Positions 19,270 to 29,143 of a stretch of 52,375 bases of DNA are shown here, piece after piece. The notes beneath the pieces were generated by a model that saw only the letters and a list, made by a program, of their open reading frames with translations, ran no database searches and was not told the DNA's origin. Position 1 is the first letter of the stretch, and every line of letters starts with the position of its first letter. This stretch comes from Gammaproteobacteria bacterium. Its GTDB lineage: Bacteria > Pseudomonadota > Gammaproteobacteria > SZUA-152. Where the stretch lies: the NCBI GenBank assembly GCA_011051755.1, contig DRKN01000003.1, positions 1 to 52,375 on the forward strand. Reading direction: 5' to 3'. The position numbers and the translations under genes are program-made.

Positions 19270-20508
19270 ATGCGCTTCCACAATCTCGATGACTGGCTCC
19301 GCTGGCAGGAGTCCCTGCACCCCAGCGAGATCGAGTTGGGCCTCGAGCGTGTGCGCACGGTGCTGGAACGCCTGAGTCTTGCCAGGCCTGACTTTATCGT
19401 CGTCACCGTCGCCGGTACCAATGGCAAGGGCTCCAGCGTGGCGATACTGGAGAGTATCCTGCAAGCCGCCGGTTATCATGTCGGCACCTTCACTTCGCCA
19501 CACCTGTTACGCTACAACGAGCGCATCCGCGTTGCTGGCGAGCCGGTCACCGATGCCGAGTTGTGTACGGCCTTTGGGCGTATCGATAGCGCGCGTGGCG
19601 ACATTTCGCTGACTTATTTCGAGTTTGGCGCGCTTGCCGCCATCGATTGCCTGCAACGGCGCGGGGTGGAAGTCGCCGTGCTGGAAGTGGGCCTGGGTGG
19701 GCGCCTGGATGCGGTCAACGTGCTGGATGCCGATGTGGCTCTGATTACCCCGGTGGATGTGGATCATGTGGCCTGGCTGGGGAGTGACCGCGAGATCATC
19801 GGTGTCGAGAAGGCCGGCATCATGCGCGCCGGCCGGCCGGTGGTGATCAGCGATCCGCAGCCGCCGCAGTCGGTGTTGCAGCATGCCGACGAGCTGGGAG
19901 CGCCGCTGGCCCTCGCTGGTCGTGACTACCGCTACGAGGTACAAGGCGTTCAGTGGCGCTGGGTGGCCGGCGAACAGAGCCGCAACGCCCTGCCGCTACC
20001 GGCCCTGCGTGGTGATTTTCAGTTGGCCAATGCCGCCGCTGTACTGATGGTGCTGGCATGGCTGGGTGAGCGGTTCCCTGTCAGTCAGCAGGCCGTGCGC
20101 AGCGGCCTGCTGGCGGTGCAGTTGCCGGGGCGTTTTCAGGTGTTGCCGGGCCGGCCGATGCAAATTCTCGATGTGGCACACAATCCGCATAGTGCCCGCG
20201 CCCTGGCGCAGACCCTTGCCCATCAGCCGTGCCCCGGGCGCACTCTGGCGGTGCTGGGGATGTTGGATGACAAGGATATCGTTGCCAGCGTGGCCAGTCT
20301 GCGCACGCTGGTGGACGACTGGTACCTGGCTTCGCTGGATGTGCCGCGCGGGGTTACGGCGGCACGTTTGCGCGAGGCTTTGGGCGGAGAAGGGCAATGC
20401 TTCGTTAGCGTGCATGCGGCCCGTACTGCGGCGTTGTCCGTGATGAGTGAAGATGACCGACTGGTGATCTTCGGTTCATTTTATACGGTGGCTGCGGCCC
20501 TTGGTTAG
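19270..20508 (+). CDS. folC: Dihydrofolate synthase/folylpolyglutamate synthase
   Basis: FolC adds glutamate to dihydropteroate and to folates using ATP. The 412-residue protein has the Mur-ligase-type P-loop in VAGTNGKGSSVAI (about residues 44-56), the FTSPHLLRYNERI segment that binds folate, the LEVGLGGRLDAVN motif, and the C-terminal domain starting near ILDVAHNPHSA. The length matches the family. The ATG at 19270 (MRFHNLDDWL) fits the family's N-terminus. A SPOR-domain gene follows after 38 bp, as in E. coli (folC-dedD). Confidence 0.97.
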   Translation: MRFHNLDDWLRWQESLHPSEIELGLERVRTVLERLSLARPDFIVVTVAGTNGKGSSVAILESILQAAGYHVGTFTSPHLLRYNERIRVAGEPVTDAELCTAFGRIDSARGDISLTYFEFGALAAIDCLQRRGVEVAVLEVGLGGRLDAVNVLDADVALITPVDVDHVAWLGSDREIIGVEKAGIMRAGRPVVISDPQPPQSVLQHADELGAPLALAGRDYRYEVQGVQWRWVAGEQSRNALPLPALRGDFQLANAAAVLMVLAWLGERFPVSQQAVRSGLLAVQLPGRFQVLPGRPMQILDVAHNPHSARALAQTLAHQPCPGRTLAVLGMLDDKDIVASVASLRTLVDDWYLASLDVPRGVTAARLREALGGEGQCFVSVHAARTAALSVMSEDDRLVIFGSFYTVAAALG

Positions 20509-20546
20509 CGCGTATAATCATGTCTTGATTCAGGTTAGGAATCTCC

Positions 20547-21143
20547 GTGAACATTCAACTCAAACAGCGTCTGGTCGGGGCCGTGGTGCTGGTCTCGCTG
20601 GCGGTCATTATCATTCCCATGCTGTTGCCGGGCGAGGGCGGTTACACGCGTCCGCAGCAGGGTAGCGCCATTCCCACCGAGCCTGATTACCGTTTCGCAC
20701 CTTTACCGGAGCCGCCTCCGGCCCCTCTTGTGGCCCAGGCGCCGCCGGTACCGGTGGAGACGCTGCCGGAGCCGGAGGTGGTGGAACCGGCAGCGAAGAA
20801 GACACTGCCCAAGGCCACGAAAAAAACCGACATCCAGCCCGACCTGCCCATCGATGCCGCCACACCGAAAGAGAGTGCCGTCAGCAAGGCGGGTGATGGC
20901 CAAGCCACCGCCTGGGTGGTGCAGGTGGGCAGTTTCTCCAGCGCCAAAAATGCGCATGCCCTGCGCGACAAGCTGCGCAAGCTTGGGCATGCCACGTTTG
21001 TCGAGGCGGTGAAGGACGAGGCAGGAAAGTCAGTCTATCGCGTGCGCGTGGGGCCGGAGGTGCGGCGTGATCTGGCGGAAAAATTACAACAGCAGCTTGT
21101 CCGCGATGCCAAACTCAAGGGTATCGTGCTGCGTTATCCCTGA
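20547..21143 (+). CDS. dedD: SPOR-domain cell-division protein (DedD-like)
   Basis: A 198-residue inner-membrane protein with one N-terminal transmembrane helix (about residues 8-28, GAVVLVSLAVIIIPMLLPG). A long proline- and lysine-rich periplasmic linker (about 30-115) leads to a C-terminal SPOR domain (WVVQVGSFSSAKNAHALRDK to the end). SPOR domains bind denuded septal peptidoglycan, and DedD helps constriction in E. coli. The start is GTG, supported by AGGTTAGGA upstream and the family's N-terminus (NIQLKQRLVGA). It sits in the conserved folC-dedD-cvpA-purF order, which supports the name although the sequence itself is variable. Confidence 0.88.
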   Translation: MNIQLKQRLVGAVVLVSLAVIIIPMLLPGEGGYTRPQQGSAIPTEPDYRFAPLPEPPPAPLVAQAPPVPVETLPEPEVVEPAAKKTLPKATKKTDIQPDLPIDAATPKESAVSKAGDGQATAWVVQVGSFSSAKNAHALRDKLRKLGHATFVEAVKDEAGKSVYRVRVGPEVRRDLAEKLQQQLVRDAKLKGIVLRYP

Positions 21144-21210
21144 GGGTGCCCGTTTCGCGGCAAGGTCTGCTAGAATCGCCGCTGCTTCATTTTTTGATAG
21201 GTTGTGTCTG

Positions 21211-21696
21211 ATGGTCTGGGTGGATTACCTGATTCCCGGAATAATTGTGCTTTCGGCATTGCTCAGCCTGATGCGTGGGTTCGTCCGCGAGGCCATGGCG
21301 CTGACCGGCTGGTTGGTGGCCCTGTGGGTGGCGTTGCATTTTTCCCAAGCGCTGGCCGAGGCCTTTCTCGGCGGAATTTCCGTACCTTCCCTGCGTGTTG
21401 GTGTGGCTTTTGTGATCCTGTTTGTGATCGTGCTGGTACTGTCGGCACTGATCAACCGACTGGCCAGCCAGTTGGTGAAACGAACCGGGCTGACGGGCAC
21501 GGATCGTATGATTGGTATGCTGTTCGGCGCGGCGCGGGGCGCTGTGGTGGTGGCCGTGCTGGTGCTGCTGGCGGGCATGAGCACGATGCCACAGGATCCG
21601 TGGTGGCAGCAGTCCGTGACCATCGGCTATTTTCAGGATCTGGCGGGGTGGCTGCGGGAAAACGTTGCGCCGGAAATCAAGAGTTATCTGGGCTGA
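21211..21696 (+). CDS. cvpA: CvpA-family membrane protein
   Basis: A 161-residue inner-membrane protein with about four hydrophobic segments (starting [20 protein letters not shown]). It shows the CvpA signature around [18 protein letters not shown] and the loop [20 protein letters not shown]. CvpA is needed for colicin V production in E. coli and has an uncertain general envelope role. The ATG at 21211 is chosen because the family begins VDY; the longer upstream frame overlaps dedD. purF follows after 71 bp. Confidence 0.93.
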   Translation: MVWVDYLIPGIIVLSALLSLMRGFVREAMALTGWLVALWVALHFSQALAEAFLGGISVPSLRVGVAFVILFVIVLVLSALINRLASQLVKRTGLTGTDRMIGMLFGAARGAVVVAVLVLLAGMSTMPQDPWWQQSVTIGYFQDLAGWLRENVAPEIKSYLG

Positions 21697-21767
21697 ATCG
21701 AGAACACCCCTGGCGGCGTCAATCCGCGATTCCAAAATTCAATAGTAGTCCCAAGAGGTCTTCCCTG

Positions 21768-23276
21768 ATGTGCGGTATTATAGGAATTGTCGGCCATGAC
21801 AATGTAAACCAGGAACTGTATGACGGTCTGACGGTGCTACAGCATCGTGGCCAGGATGCGGCGGGCATCGTTACCTGTGACAACGGACGACTGTTCCTGC
21901 GCAAAGACAACGGCCTGGTGCGCGATGTATTCCACACCCGTCACATGCGGCGCCTGATTGGCCGCATGGGTATTGGCCATGTACGTTACCCTACTGCCGG
22001 GTATTTTTCTTCCGCCGAGTCGCAACCGTTTTACGTCAATTCACCGTTCGGCATCTCGCTGGCGCACAACGGTAACCTGACCAACGCCATCGAACTCAAG
22101 CGTGATCTGTTTCGTGCCGATCGCCGTCACATCAACACCGATTCCGATTCCGAGGTGCTGCTCAACGTCTTTGCCCACGAGCTACAGCAGCAGGGTAAAC
22201 TGGAGATCACTGCGGATGACGTGTTTGCCGCCGTCGCCGGTATGCACCGCCGCTGCCGCGGTGCCTATGCCGCAGTGGCCATGATCACTGGTCACGGCAT
22301 TGTCGGTTTCCGCGATACCCACGGCATCCGTCCGGCCGTGTTCGGCAAGCGTGAGACGGCACGGGGAATGGAATACATCATTGCCTCCGAAAGTGTCGCC
22401 ATCGATTCCCTGGGCTTCGAACTGGTGCGCGACATCGCCCCCGGCGAGGCGGTCTATATCGACACCGAGGGCTGCCTGCACACCCGCCAATGTGCGGATG
22501 ATCCACAGCTCAATCCGTGTATTTTCGAACATGTTTATTTCGCCCGCCCCGATTCCATCATCGATAGTATCTCCGTGTACAAGGCCCGCCTGCGTATGGG
22601 GGAGGCGCTGGCGAAGAAGATCGAGCGCGTATTTCCTGATCATGATATCGACGTGGTGATTCCTATTCCCGATACCAGCCGTACCTCGGCGTTGCAGCTG
22701 TCCAACGCCCTTGGCGTGCTGTACCGCGAAGGCTTTATCAAAAATCGTTACATCGGCCGCACCTTTATCATGCCCGGGCAGAAACAGCGTAAGAAGTCTG
22801 TGCGCCAGAAGCTCAATGCCATCGAGTTGGAATTCAAGGGCAAAAATGTGCTGCTAGTGGACGATTCCATTGTACGTGGTACTACCTCCAAGCAAATCAT
22901 CCAGATGGCCCGCGAGGCCGGTGCGAACAAGGTCTACTTCGCTTCCGCCGCACCGCCGGTGCGTTATCCCAATGTCTACGGCATCGACATGCCTTCGGTG
23001 AATGAATTGGTGGGCCACGACCGTGACGACAGGCAGATTGCCGAAGCCATCGGCGCCGACTGGTTGGTGTACCAGGATCTCGGCGACCTGATCGAAACCG
23101 CGCGCCATGGCAATCCGCAAGTCAGGCGATTTGATACCTCGGTGTTCGATGGCAGCTATGTTACCGGTGATATCACCCGGGACTACCTCGATTTTGTCGA
23201 GGGTCGCCGTAATGATGGTGTACGCAGCGCTCAGCAGGAAGACAATGCTGTTATTGACCTGCATAACAATAACTAA
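21768..23276 (+). CDS. purF: Amidophosphoribosyltransferase
   Basis: PurF makes phosphoribosylamine from PRPP and glutamine, the first step of purine synthesis. The 502-residue protein begins [10 protein letters not shown]. Removal of Met1 exposes Cys2 as the N-terminal nucleophile of the glutaminase domain. The phosphoribosyltransferase domain carries the PRPP loop [15 protein letters not shown]. The start follows AAGAGG at 21753-21758. A frame open further upstream is only readthrough of cvpA in another frame. No PurR operator was recognised. It ends the accD-folC-dedD-cvpA-purF group. Confidence 0.98.
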   Translation: MCGIIGIVGHDNVNQELYDGLTVLQHRGQDAAGIVTCDNGRLFLRKDNGLVRDVFHTRHMRRLIGRMGIGHVRYPTAGYFSSAESQPFYVNSPFGISLAHNGNLTNAIELKRDLFRADRRHINTDSDSEVLLNVFAHELQQQGKLEITADDVFAAVAGMHRRCRGAYAAVAMITGHGIVGFRDTHGIRPAVFGKRETARGMEYIIASESVAIDSLGFELVRDIAPGEAVYIDTEGCLHTRQCADDPQLNPCIFEHVYFARPDSIIDSISVYKARLRMGEALAKKIERVFPDHDIDVVIPIPDTSRTSALQLSNALGVLYREGFIKNRYIGRTFIMPGQKQRKKSVRQKLNAIELEFKGKNVLLVDDSIVRGTTSKQIIQMAREAGANKVYFASAAPPVRYPNVYGIDMPSVNELVGHDRDDRQIAEAIGADWLVYQDLGDLIETARHGNPQVRRFDTSVFDGSYVTGDITRDYLDFVEGRRNDGVRSAQQEDNAVIDLHNNN

Positions 23277-23313
23277 TCTGAAACGCCTGGAATAGATAGA
23301 ATTCCTCCGCGTA

Positions 23314-23342
23314 TTGACAGCCAGGGATGCCTTTACTAATCT
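23314..23342 (+). promoter_or_regulatory. Candidate promoter of the metZ leader
   Basis: A perfect -35 box TTGACA at 23314-23319 is followed by a weak -10 region (ACTAAT to TAATCT, within 23335-23342). Transcription would start close to 23348-23350, exactly where the riboswitch-like structure begins. Confidence 0.5.
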
Positions 23343-23349
23343 GGGTTTA

Positions 23350-23406
23350 CAGCGCCGATTTGATGTCAGCTTGCGGGCGCTTTAAAAAATACAGCTAAAG
23401 CGAGGG
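23350..23406 (+). promoter_or_regulatory. SAM-II (SAM-alpha) riboswitch upstream of metZ
   Basis: The leader matches the compact SAM-II aptamer. A P1 stem agcgcc (23351-23356) pairs with ggcgct (23376-23381). The conserved GATTTGA follows the first strand and TTGCGGGCGC leads into the second. The 3' part reads AAAAAATACAGCTAAAG, carrying the invariant GCTAAA. The known crystal-structure RNA of this class has the same order (GAUUUAA, UUGCAAGCGC, AAAUGUAGCUAAA). SAM-II senses S-adenosylmethionine and is best known upstream of metA, metX and metZ in alphaproteobacteria. Here it lies 246 bp before metZ and is followed at once by a terminator, so SAM would reduce metZ transcription. No alignment software was used. 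Confidence 0.82.
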
Positions 23407-23454
23407 AAAACCTGCTTTGGCCTGTGATTGACGGTGGCCGGGCGGGTTTTTTTG
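23405..23454 (+). terminator. Intrinsic terminator forming the riboswitch expression platform
   Basis: aaaacctgctttggcc and ggccgggcgggttttttt are complementary arms around tgtgattgacggt, ending in a run of seven T residues. It follows the SAM-II aptamer with no gap and precedes metZ by about 200 bp, the layout of a transcription-attenuation switch. It could also end transcription coming from purF. Confidence 0.75.
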
Positions 23455-23482
23455 TGCCGGCGTCATAAAAATGCGCAACTTG

Positions 23483-23624
23483 TTTGCCACAGAGGCACGG
23501 AGGGCGCAGAGATAGTGAATTTCTCGCCAAGGTGCAGGGATACAAAAAATGACTGGGATGTTTTTTGTGGCTTGGCGAGAATCACTGTATTTTTTCTCTG
23601 TGTACTCTGTGCCTCTGTGGCAAA
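23483..23624. repeat. Large nested cacagagg-type palindrome before metZ
   Basis: tttgccacagaggcacggag at 23483-23502 is mirrored by ctctgtgcctctgtggcaaa ending at 23624. A second pair inside it, ttctcgccaa (23521-23530) and ttggcgagaa (23572-23581), nests within the first. It is the longest member of the family (142 bp). It lies between the riboswitch terminator and the metZ start, so it is transcribed only when the switch is on. Confidence 0.8.
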
Positions 23625-23651
23625 ATGAATGAATCGAGTAAGGTGTTAACC

Positions 23652-24854
23652 ATGGCCAGTAATGATGACAGACCGACCGACGAGACAGTAGGCTTCGACA
23701 CCCTTGCCGTGCGCGCCGGTTATGAACGTACCAACGAAGGCGAACACAGCGAAGCGATATTTACCACTTCCAGTTATGTCTATGAAAGCGCGGCGCAGGC
23801 GGCGGCGCGTTTTTCCGGTGACGAACCCGGCAATATTTATTCGCGTTTCACCAACCCCACCGTGAATGCCTTCGAGCGGCGCTTGGCGGTGCTCGAAGGT
23901 GGTGAACGTTGTGTCGCCACGGCCTCAGGCATGGGCGCCATTCTCACCACCTGTCTCGGCACCTTGAAGGCGGGCGATCACATGGTTTCTTCGCGCGCCA
24001 TCTTCGGTTCCACGGTGGTGTTGTTCGACAATATTCTTACGCGTTTCGATATCAAGACCACTTTCGTGCCACAGACGGATCTACAGGCCTGGCAACAGGC
24101 CATCCGCCCACAGACGAAAATCCTGTTTCTGGAAACGCCGTCCAATCCCGTCACTGAGATTGCCGATATTACCGCGCTGGCCGAACTGGCGCACGCCAAT
24201 GATTGCCTGCTGGTGGTGGATAATGCCTTCTGTACACCGGCCCTGCAGCGGCCGTTGGCCTTGGGGGCCGATCTGGTGATCCATTCCGCGACTAAGTACC
24301 TCGATGGTCAGGGTCGCTGCATTGGTGGTGCGGTGGTGGGTTGCGAGGAGCGGGTGGGTGGTGACATCTACGGTATCGTGCGTACCGGTGGTACCAGCAT
24401 GAGCCCATTCAATGCCTGGGTATTTCTCAAGGGACTGGAGACGCTGCGCATTCGCATGGAAGCCCATTGCCGGGCTGCTCAGCAGCTGGCCGAGTGGCTG
24501 GAGGCGCAGCCTGCGGTACTGTGTGTCAACTACCCGGGTCTGAAATCCCACCCGCAACATGCGCTGGCCGCACAGCAACAGACGGGGTTCGGTGGTGTGT
24601 TGTCCTTTGCGGTGAAGGGCGGCCAGGCCGGGGCCTGGCGACTGATCGATAGTACGCGACTGGTGTCGATTACCGCCAATCTGGGCGACACCAAGACCAC
24701 CATTACCCACCCTGCAAGCACCACCCATGGACGCGTCGATGCCGCGGCGCGTATCGACGCGGGCATCACCGATGGGCTGGTGCGCATTTCGGTGGGGCTG
24801 GAGGATATCGCTGATATCAAGGCGGATTTATTGCGGGGATTGCGTTTGCTTTAA
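23652..24854 (+). CDS. metZ: O-succinylhomoserine sulfhydrylase
   Basis: MetZ uses pyridoxal phosphate to make homocysteine directly from O-succinylhomoserine and sulfide, bypassing cystathionine. The 400-residue protein has the family motifs YSRFTNPTVNAFERRLA, the cofactor lysine in HSATKYLDGQGR, and ETPSNPVTEI. The N-terminus MASNDDRPTDETVGFDTLAV fits MetZ; an in-frame ATG at 23625 lies at the edge of the palindrome and is less likely. purF-metZ adjacency is standard in pseudomonads. The gene is probably under a SAM-II riboswitch (23350-23406). Distinguishing it from cystathionine gamma-synthase-like paralogs rests on overall resemblance and location. Confidence 0.93.
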   Translation: MASNDDRPTDETVGFDTLAVRAGYERTNEGEHSEAIFTTSSYVYESAAQAAARFSGDEPGNIYSRFTNPTVNAFERRLAVLEGGERCVATASGMGAILTTCLGTLKAGDHMVSSRAIFGSTVVLFDNILTRFDIKTTFVPQTDLQAWQQAIRPQTKILFLETPSNPVTEIADITALAELAHANDCLLVVDNAFCTPALQRPLALGADLVIHSATKYLDGQGRCIGGAVVGCEERVGGDIYGIVRTGGTSMSPFNAWVFLKGLETLRIRMEAHCRAAQQLAEWLEAQPAVLCVNYPGLKSHPQHALAAQQQTGFGGVLSFAVKGGQAGAWRLIDSTRLVSITANLGDTKTTITHPASTTHGRVDAAARIDAGITDGLVRISVGLEDIADIKADLLRGLRLL

Positions 24855-24911
24855 AGGCATAAAGCAGATAGGTCGATGAGCTGGCTTCCCCCCTTTAATG
24901 CTCGTTCGCAG

Positions 24912-24953
24912 CACCCAAAGCAGGCGCTTTTCTTAAAGAACCTACTTTGGGTG
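24912..24953. repeat. Inverted repeat sharing 26 bp with a distant copy
   Basis: cacccaaagcagg (24912-24924) and cctactttgggtg (24941-24953) are 13-bp inverted arms with one mismatch. The segment 24923-24948 also matches the reverse complement of 48652-48677 at 25 of 26 positions. It may act as a bidirectional hairpin after metZ, though it has no clean T run. Confidence 0.7.
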
Positions 24954-25000
24954 GGCGAGTGGTGGGGGATTGATCCCTCAGAGACTACAACGGAAAACAT

Positions 25001-25022
25001 CGTGCGCACAACACGGATATCC
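25001..25022. repeat. 22-bp dispersed repeat, copy 1
   Basis: The sequence starting cgtgcgcacaacacggatat matches 38491-38512 at 19 of 22 positions on the same strand. Both copies are intergenic. The rest of the 24855-25069 gap shows no gene. Confidence 0.55.
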
Positions 25023-25069
25023 AATGCCTTTGCGCACTCCACACCCCAAGTCTTCGGGTCTGGATGACT

Positions 25070-25339
25070 TCATGACAACAGCGGGTGATCCTTGGGCAGC
25101 TGTTTGGCGTACCACAGGGCCAGTTTGTGGCGCATGGATTTTTGCGCTACTTGATCCTCGGGCAAGGGCTGGATCAGTTTGTCGTGTACCAACAGCCGAT
25201 AGATATAGAGAGTTTTCTCGCTCACTGAGTCTGTTGGCTCGAAGATTGCCGCACCCCTGTCTTCGGCATATTTCACCCCGGCGATGATCGCCTCTTTGAC
25301 AAGTTCGGCCTCGTGTTTGAGTTTTTTGGTTTTTGCCAT
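25070..25339 (-). CDS. Small DUF5062-like protein
   Basis: An 89-residue, mostly helical, charged protein (MAKTKKLKHEAELVKEAI at the start, LIQPLPEDQVAQKSMRHKLA later). From memory this pattern matches the small DUF5062 proteins of gammaproteobacteria, whose function is unknown. It has no signal peptide or membrane segment. It lies 45 bp downstream of the large cyclase-type gene on the same strand and may be transcribed with it. The regular helical pattern and family resemblance support it as a real gene. Confidence 0.7.
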   Translation of the reverse strand: MAKTKKLKHEAELVKEAIIAGVKYAEDRGAAIFEPTDSVSEKTLYIYRLLVHDKLIQPLPEDQVAQKSMRHKLALWYAKQLPKDHPLLS

Positions 25340-25384
25340 ATGTCACCTGTATTTTCATGGGGAACACCCCCTCGGCCTGTCGGC

Positions 25385-28300
25385 TCAGTGAAGTGTTTCG
25401 TGGGCACGTTTGACGTCTTGCGTATCGACACCGCCGTCGATGTGTCTGAGTTGTTGGCTGAGCAGTGATTGCACCTCGGCTGTGTGCCCCGTCTGTGTGG
25501 CAATATGGGCCAGATCAATACTACAGCGCAGAGCCAGGGAATGGGCATTCTGCCGTTGGGCCTGTTGCAATGCCCGGGTGAGCAGGGCCTCTGCCTGTGC
25601 GGAATGTGCGGGTTCGGTCTGCTGCAAAAAGTGTCCCTTGAGACGCATCAGTTCAGCGCTGAAGAAGTTCTCATGGGTGTATTCTGCCTCTTCCAAGGCC
25701 TTGTCGAGGGTGCTGTTGGCGGCATCGGGCTGGCCGGCGCGAAATTGCAGCTCCGCCAGCAGGGCGAGGAAATAGGAGCGCACCAGGCGGCTGCCGGACT
25801 GTTCGTATTTGGCCAGTGCGGACTGAAACTCTTCGCAGCAGGTCTTGATGTTGCTGTCATCGGCTTTTGCCCAGGCGCGCAGCATTGTTCCGGTGGCGGA
25901 CCAGAAGGCGAAGCCGTAGGTTTCACACAGGGCGATTTGCGCTTCGGCCTGCCGCTGAGTGGCCTCGCGTTCGCCGCGTAGCTGATGCACCACGGCGAGG
26001 AATTGCAGGGCGTAGGCCTGGCTGAAGGGATGGGTGAGGCGTTTGGCGGTCTCCAGTGCCTGACGGCATTTCTCCAGTGCCTGATCAGGCTGGCCCAACA
26101 GCCACAGGATACAGCCCATGTTGGCGAGGCCGGCGACCTGCACGTCTTGGGAGTGGGAGAGCTTGGTGGTGATGGACGAGGTTTCACTGGCGTCGCTGTT
26201 GTGTGGCGGCGTGAGCAGTTCCAGTGCTTCGCCCAGCCGCCCCTGCCAGAAGCGGGTGGTGCCGAGGGTGCGCCGGGCCTCCAGCTTCAGGTTCGGCTGG
26301 TTGTCTTGCTCAGCGAGATCGAGCAGTTCATTGGCTAGTGACTCGGCGGTGCTGAGGTCGGCGCGCACGATATAGTACTCCCACAGGCCGCACAGCACCG
26401 GGAAGGTGGTGCCGATATCGGGTGTGTTATGGCAGAGTTCGCGGGCGCGGGCGTAGGCCTTTTCCACCGCAGGTGCGGCATAGCCCTTGCTCATCATGAA
26501 GGCCAGACCGAGGGTGGTCTGCATCTCCAGCTCGCGGGCGAGGCGCTCGGGGGAATCCGGCAGACGCTTGAGTACGAGCAGGCCATGTTGGAGGTGGATG
26601 GCGGCTTCCTGATTGGCGGAACGGCGCACCGCCAGTTTGCCGGCCTTGAGCCACATTTCCGCGGCCTGATCGTCGATACAGGCCTCGCTGCAATGGTGCG
26701 CCAGCAGTTCCGGGTTGGCCTCCACGATATGCGGAAAACGCTCCTGCAACAGGTTGGCGATGCGTTGGTGGTAATACTGCCGGGTGCGCTTGAGCAGGGA
26801 TTGATAGGCCGCTTCGCGCAGCAGGGCATGGCGGAAACTGTAGGATGCCTTGGGCGGATGACCACGTTGCAGGAACAGCTCCGCATTGATGAGATGGGCG
26901 AGGCCCTGCCGCAGGCTGGCCTCGTCACGACCGGCCAGCGCGCTGAGCAGTTCGTGGCCGAATTCCCGTCCCAGGGTGGCGCTGAGCTGGGCCAGTTCCT
27001 TGTCTTCGCCGAGGCCGTCGAGGCGTGACATGAGCGAGTCCTGCAGGGTCGAGGGGATGGCCAGTTCAGCCGTGCCGGCTTTCAGCACATAGTGATTGGC
27101 CTTTTCCTCCATCATGTCCGAATTGAGAACCATGCCGGTCAGCTCTTCGATGAAGTAGGGTACGCCATCGGTCTTGCGGATGATTTCTGCGAATACGTCG
27201 ACGGGCAGGGTCTTGCCGCCACTGAGCTGGCGGATCAGGTGGCCGGCCTGTTGACGGGTGAGGCGGTTGAGCGTCACCAGGGTCAGGTTGGCGTGCGAGT
27301 TCCACGGTGGGGCGAATTCACTGCGGAAGGTAAACAGGGCGAACAGGTTGGTCAGCCCGGGCTGTTCCACCAGCAGAGTGAGCAGCTCCAGGGTGGAAGA
27401 GTCGACCCAGTGCAGATCTTCCACCATCAGTACGATCAGTTTTTGCTGGGCCAGGGATTGCAGCATTGACACCAGCGCGTTGAGGATTTTCTGCTTGCGC
27501 TGTTGCGGGGTGGCGCCCAGCGCATCCGTAGCGATCTCGGCGATGTGGATGCCCAGCAGCTCCGCCAGTGCGGGGACGACTTCTGCCGCATCCAGTCCCA
27601 GGGTTTCTACGGACTGTTGCAGGCAGGCCTGACGTTCGGCATTGTCGGTGATGTCCGTGAGGCCCAGGGTACGCTGCATCAAGTCGATAATGGGGTAGAG
27701 GAAACTGTTTTGGTAATAGGGTGAGCTGCCGCATTCCATGATAAAACAGGACTGGTTGGCCAGCCTGTCCAGCACCATCTGCACCATGCGGGTCTTGCCC
27801 AGCCCGGCCTCGCCCCCCAGCAACACCACTTGACCCACGCCTTTGCACGCCTGTTCCAGGCGTTCCATGAGCAGGGCGGTTTCCTGATCGCGGCCGACCA
27901 GTGGCTCGTGGTATAGCCCGCGATTGGCCAGCAGGCGCTGGCGGGTACTGTGTTCGCCGGTCACCCGGTAGAGGTCGAGTGGCTGGGAGAAGCCTTTCAG
28001 TTGGTGGCCGCCGAGATCCTCGAAGTCAAAATCGTCGCTGACCAGGTGATGGGTCGCGTTACTCACGACCACCGAGTTGGGGGTTGAAAGCTCCTGCAGG
28101 CGGGCGGCGATGTTGGGTGTCTCGCCGAGCGCCAGGGTGCGTTTGTCGCCGTCGCCGATTTCGCCCACCACCACCAGCCCGGTATGTACGCCGACGCGCA
28201 CGGAGAGGGGAACCTCTTCACCACTGAGCAACGGATAGCGCAGTCCGGAGATCCGGCTCACGATATCCAGTGCCGCTTGGGTGGCGCGGCGGGCGTCATC

Positions 28301-28750
28301 CTCGTGGGCATGAGGATAGCCGAAGTAGACCAGAATGCCGTCACCCAGGTACTGTGCCACATGGCCATCGAAGTGGGACACTACATCGTTGCAGGCGCTG
28401 CGGTAGCCGCGCATGATGTCACGCAGGTCTTCCGGGTCGATGCGTTCTGAGAGGGCGGAAGAACCCACCATGTCGCAGAACAGTACCGTCAACTGACGTC
28501 GCTCGGCCTCTTGCCGGTGGTGGTGTTCGGTGGTGGGCTGTGCGCTGCTTTTCTCACGAGCCGATGTAGGATTTTCCTGCGGTATTGAGCCCAGCGTCCT
28601 ACCGCACTGACCGCAGAAACAGAAATCCGTCGGGTTGGTGAACTGGCAGGTGGGGCAGACATGTTTTAGCGCGGCGGCACATTTTCCGCAAAAATGCATT
28701 CCCGGCGGGTTTTCAAATCCACATTGATCGCACTGCATAGCATTATTCAT
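25385..28750 (-). CDS. Class III nucleotide cyclase with AAA-type ATPase and TPR-like repeats
   Basis: A large cytoplasmic signalling protein of about 1121 residues. The N-terminus has two zinc-ribbon motifs (CDQCGFENP...FCGKC and CPTCQFTNP...FCGQC, residues 6-50). A class III cyclase domain follows (about 85-260) with both metal aspartates (LFCDMVGS and YLGDGILVYFG) and the catalytic Asn and Arg (PNIAARL). An ATPase domain follows with the P-loop GGEAGLGKTR and Walker-B-like LIVLMVEDLHW. The C-terminal ~500 residues are TPR-like helical repeats. This cyclase-ATPase-TPR architecture is known in bacteria, but the signals are mostly unknown. The start is set at 28750 (MNNAMQCDQCG); an ATG four codons later is also possible. 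It probably makes cyclic AMP, given the intact catalytic residues. Confidence 0.88.
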   Translation of the reverse strand: MNNAMQCDQCGFENPPGMHFCGKCAAALKHVCPTCQFTNPTDFCFCGQCGRTLGSIPQENPTSAREKSSAQPTTEHHHRQEAERRQLTVLFCDMVGSSALSERIDPEDLRDIMRGYRSACNDVVSHFDGHVAQYLGDGILVYFGYPHAHEDDARRATQAALDIVSRISGLRYPLLSGEEVPLSVRVGVHTGLVVVGEIGDGDKRTLALGETPNIAARLQELSTPNSVVVSNATHHLVSDDFDFEDLGGHQLKGFSQPLDLYRVTGEHSTRQRLLANRGLYHEPLVGRDQETALLMERLEQACKGVGQVVLLGGEAGLGKTRMVQMVLDRLANQSCFIMECGSSPYYQNSFLYPIIDLMQRTLGLTDITDNAERQACLQQSVETLGLDAAEVVPALAELLGIHIAEIATDALGATPQQRKQKILNALVSMLQSLAQQKLIVLMVEDLHWVDSSTLELLTLLVEQPGLTNLFALFTFRSEFAPPWNSHANLTLVTLNRLTRQQAGHLIRQLSGGKTLPVDVFAEIIRKTDGVPYFIEELTGMVLNSDMMEEKANHYVLKAGTAELAIPSTLQDSLMSRLDGLGEDKELAQLSATLGREFGHELLSALAGRDEASLRQGLAHLINAELFLQRGHPPKASYSFRHALLREAAYQSLLKRTRQYYHQRIANLLQERFPHIVEANPELLAHHCSEACIDDQAAEMWLKAGKLAVRRSANQEAAIHLQHGLLVLKRLPDSPERLARELEMQTTLGLAFMMSKGYAAPAVEKAYARARELCHNTPDIGTTFPVLCGLWEYYIVRADLSTAESLANELLDLAEQDNQPNLKLEARRTLGTTRFWQGRLGEALELLTPPHNSDASETSSITTKLSHSQDVQVAGLANMGCILWLLGQPDQALEKCRQALETAKRLTHPFSQAYALQFLAVVHQLRGEREATQRQAEAQIALCETYGFAFWSATGTMLRAWAKADDSNIKTCCEEFQSALAKYEQSGSRLVRSYFLALLAELQFRAGQPDAANSTLDKALEEAEYTHENFFSAELMRLKGHFLQQTEPAHSAQAEALLTRALQQAQRQNAHSLALRCSIDLAHIATQTGHTAEVQSLLSQQLRHIDGGVDTQDVKRAHETLH

Positions 28751-29143
28751 CCGTTGCTGTCTGAATAGTTTGGGGACGTGATTGCAGGGACTTGCTGTCT
28801 TTGTCCGCGCGGAATACCGCAGGAAATGGACAGCCTGTTTCGGCCTGATGCAGGAGTATACCCACCCGGAAATTTCATAAATTATGCACAATCTCGCTTG
28901 TTCATTGATCCCGCAGGAAATATTCTCTCAGTCATCCGTCATCACTGATAGAGTCTGCCCCGCGAGCGGAGTGAGTGTCTTGGCTACGGGGTTTCTTTGA
29001 GACTTTTTGTTAAACCAAGGCCTTGTGAAACCAATGCCCCGCACGATCTTTATGCAAATTCATAAAATATCCGGGTCAGTAGAGCATAACGGCCACTCCC
29101 CGCCGCAGCAAGAAACCTGTGTCGTAAAAGACTGAGATATTTC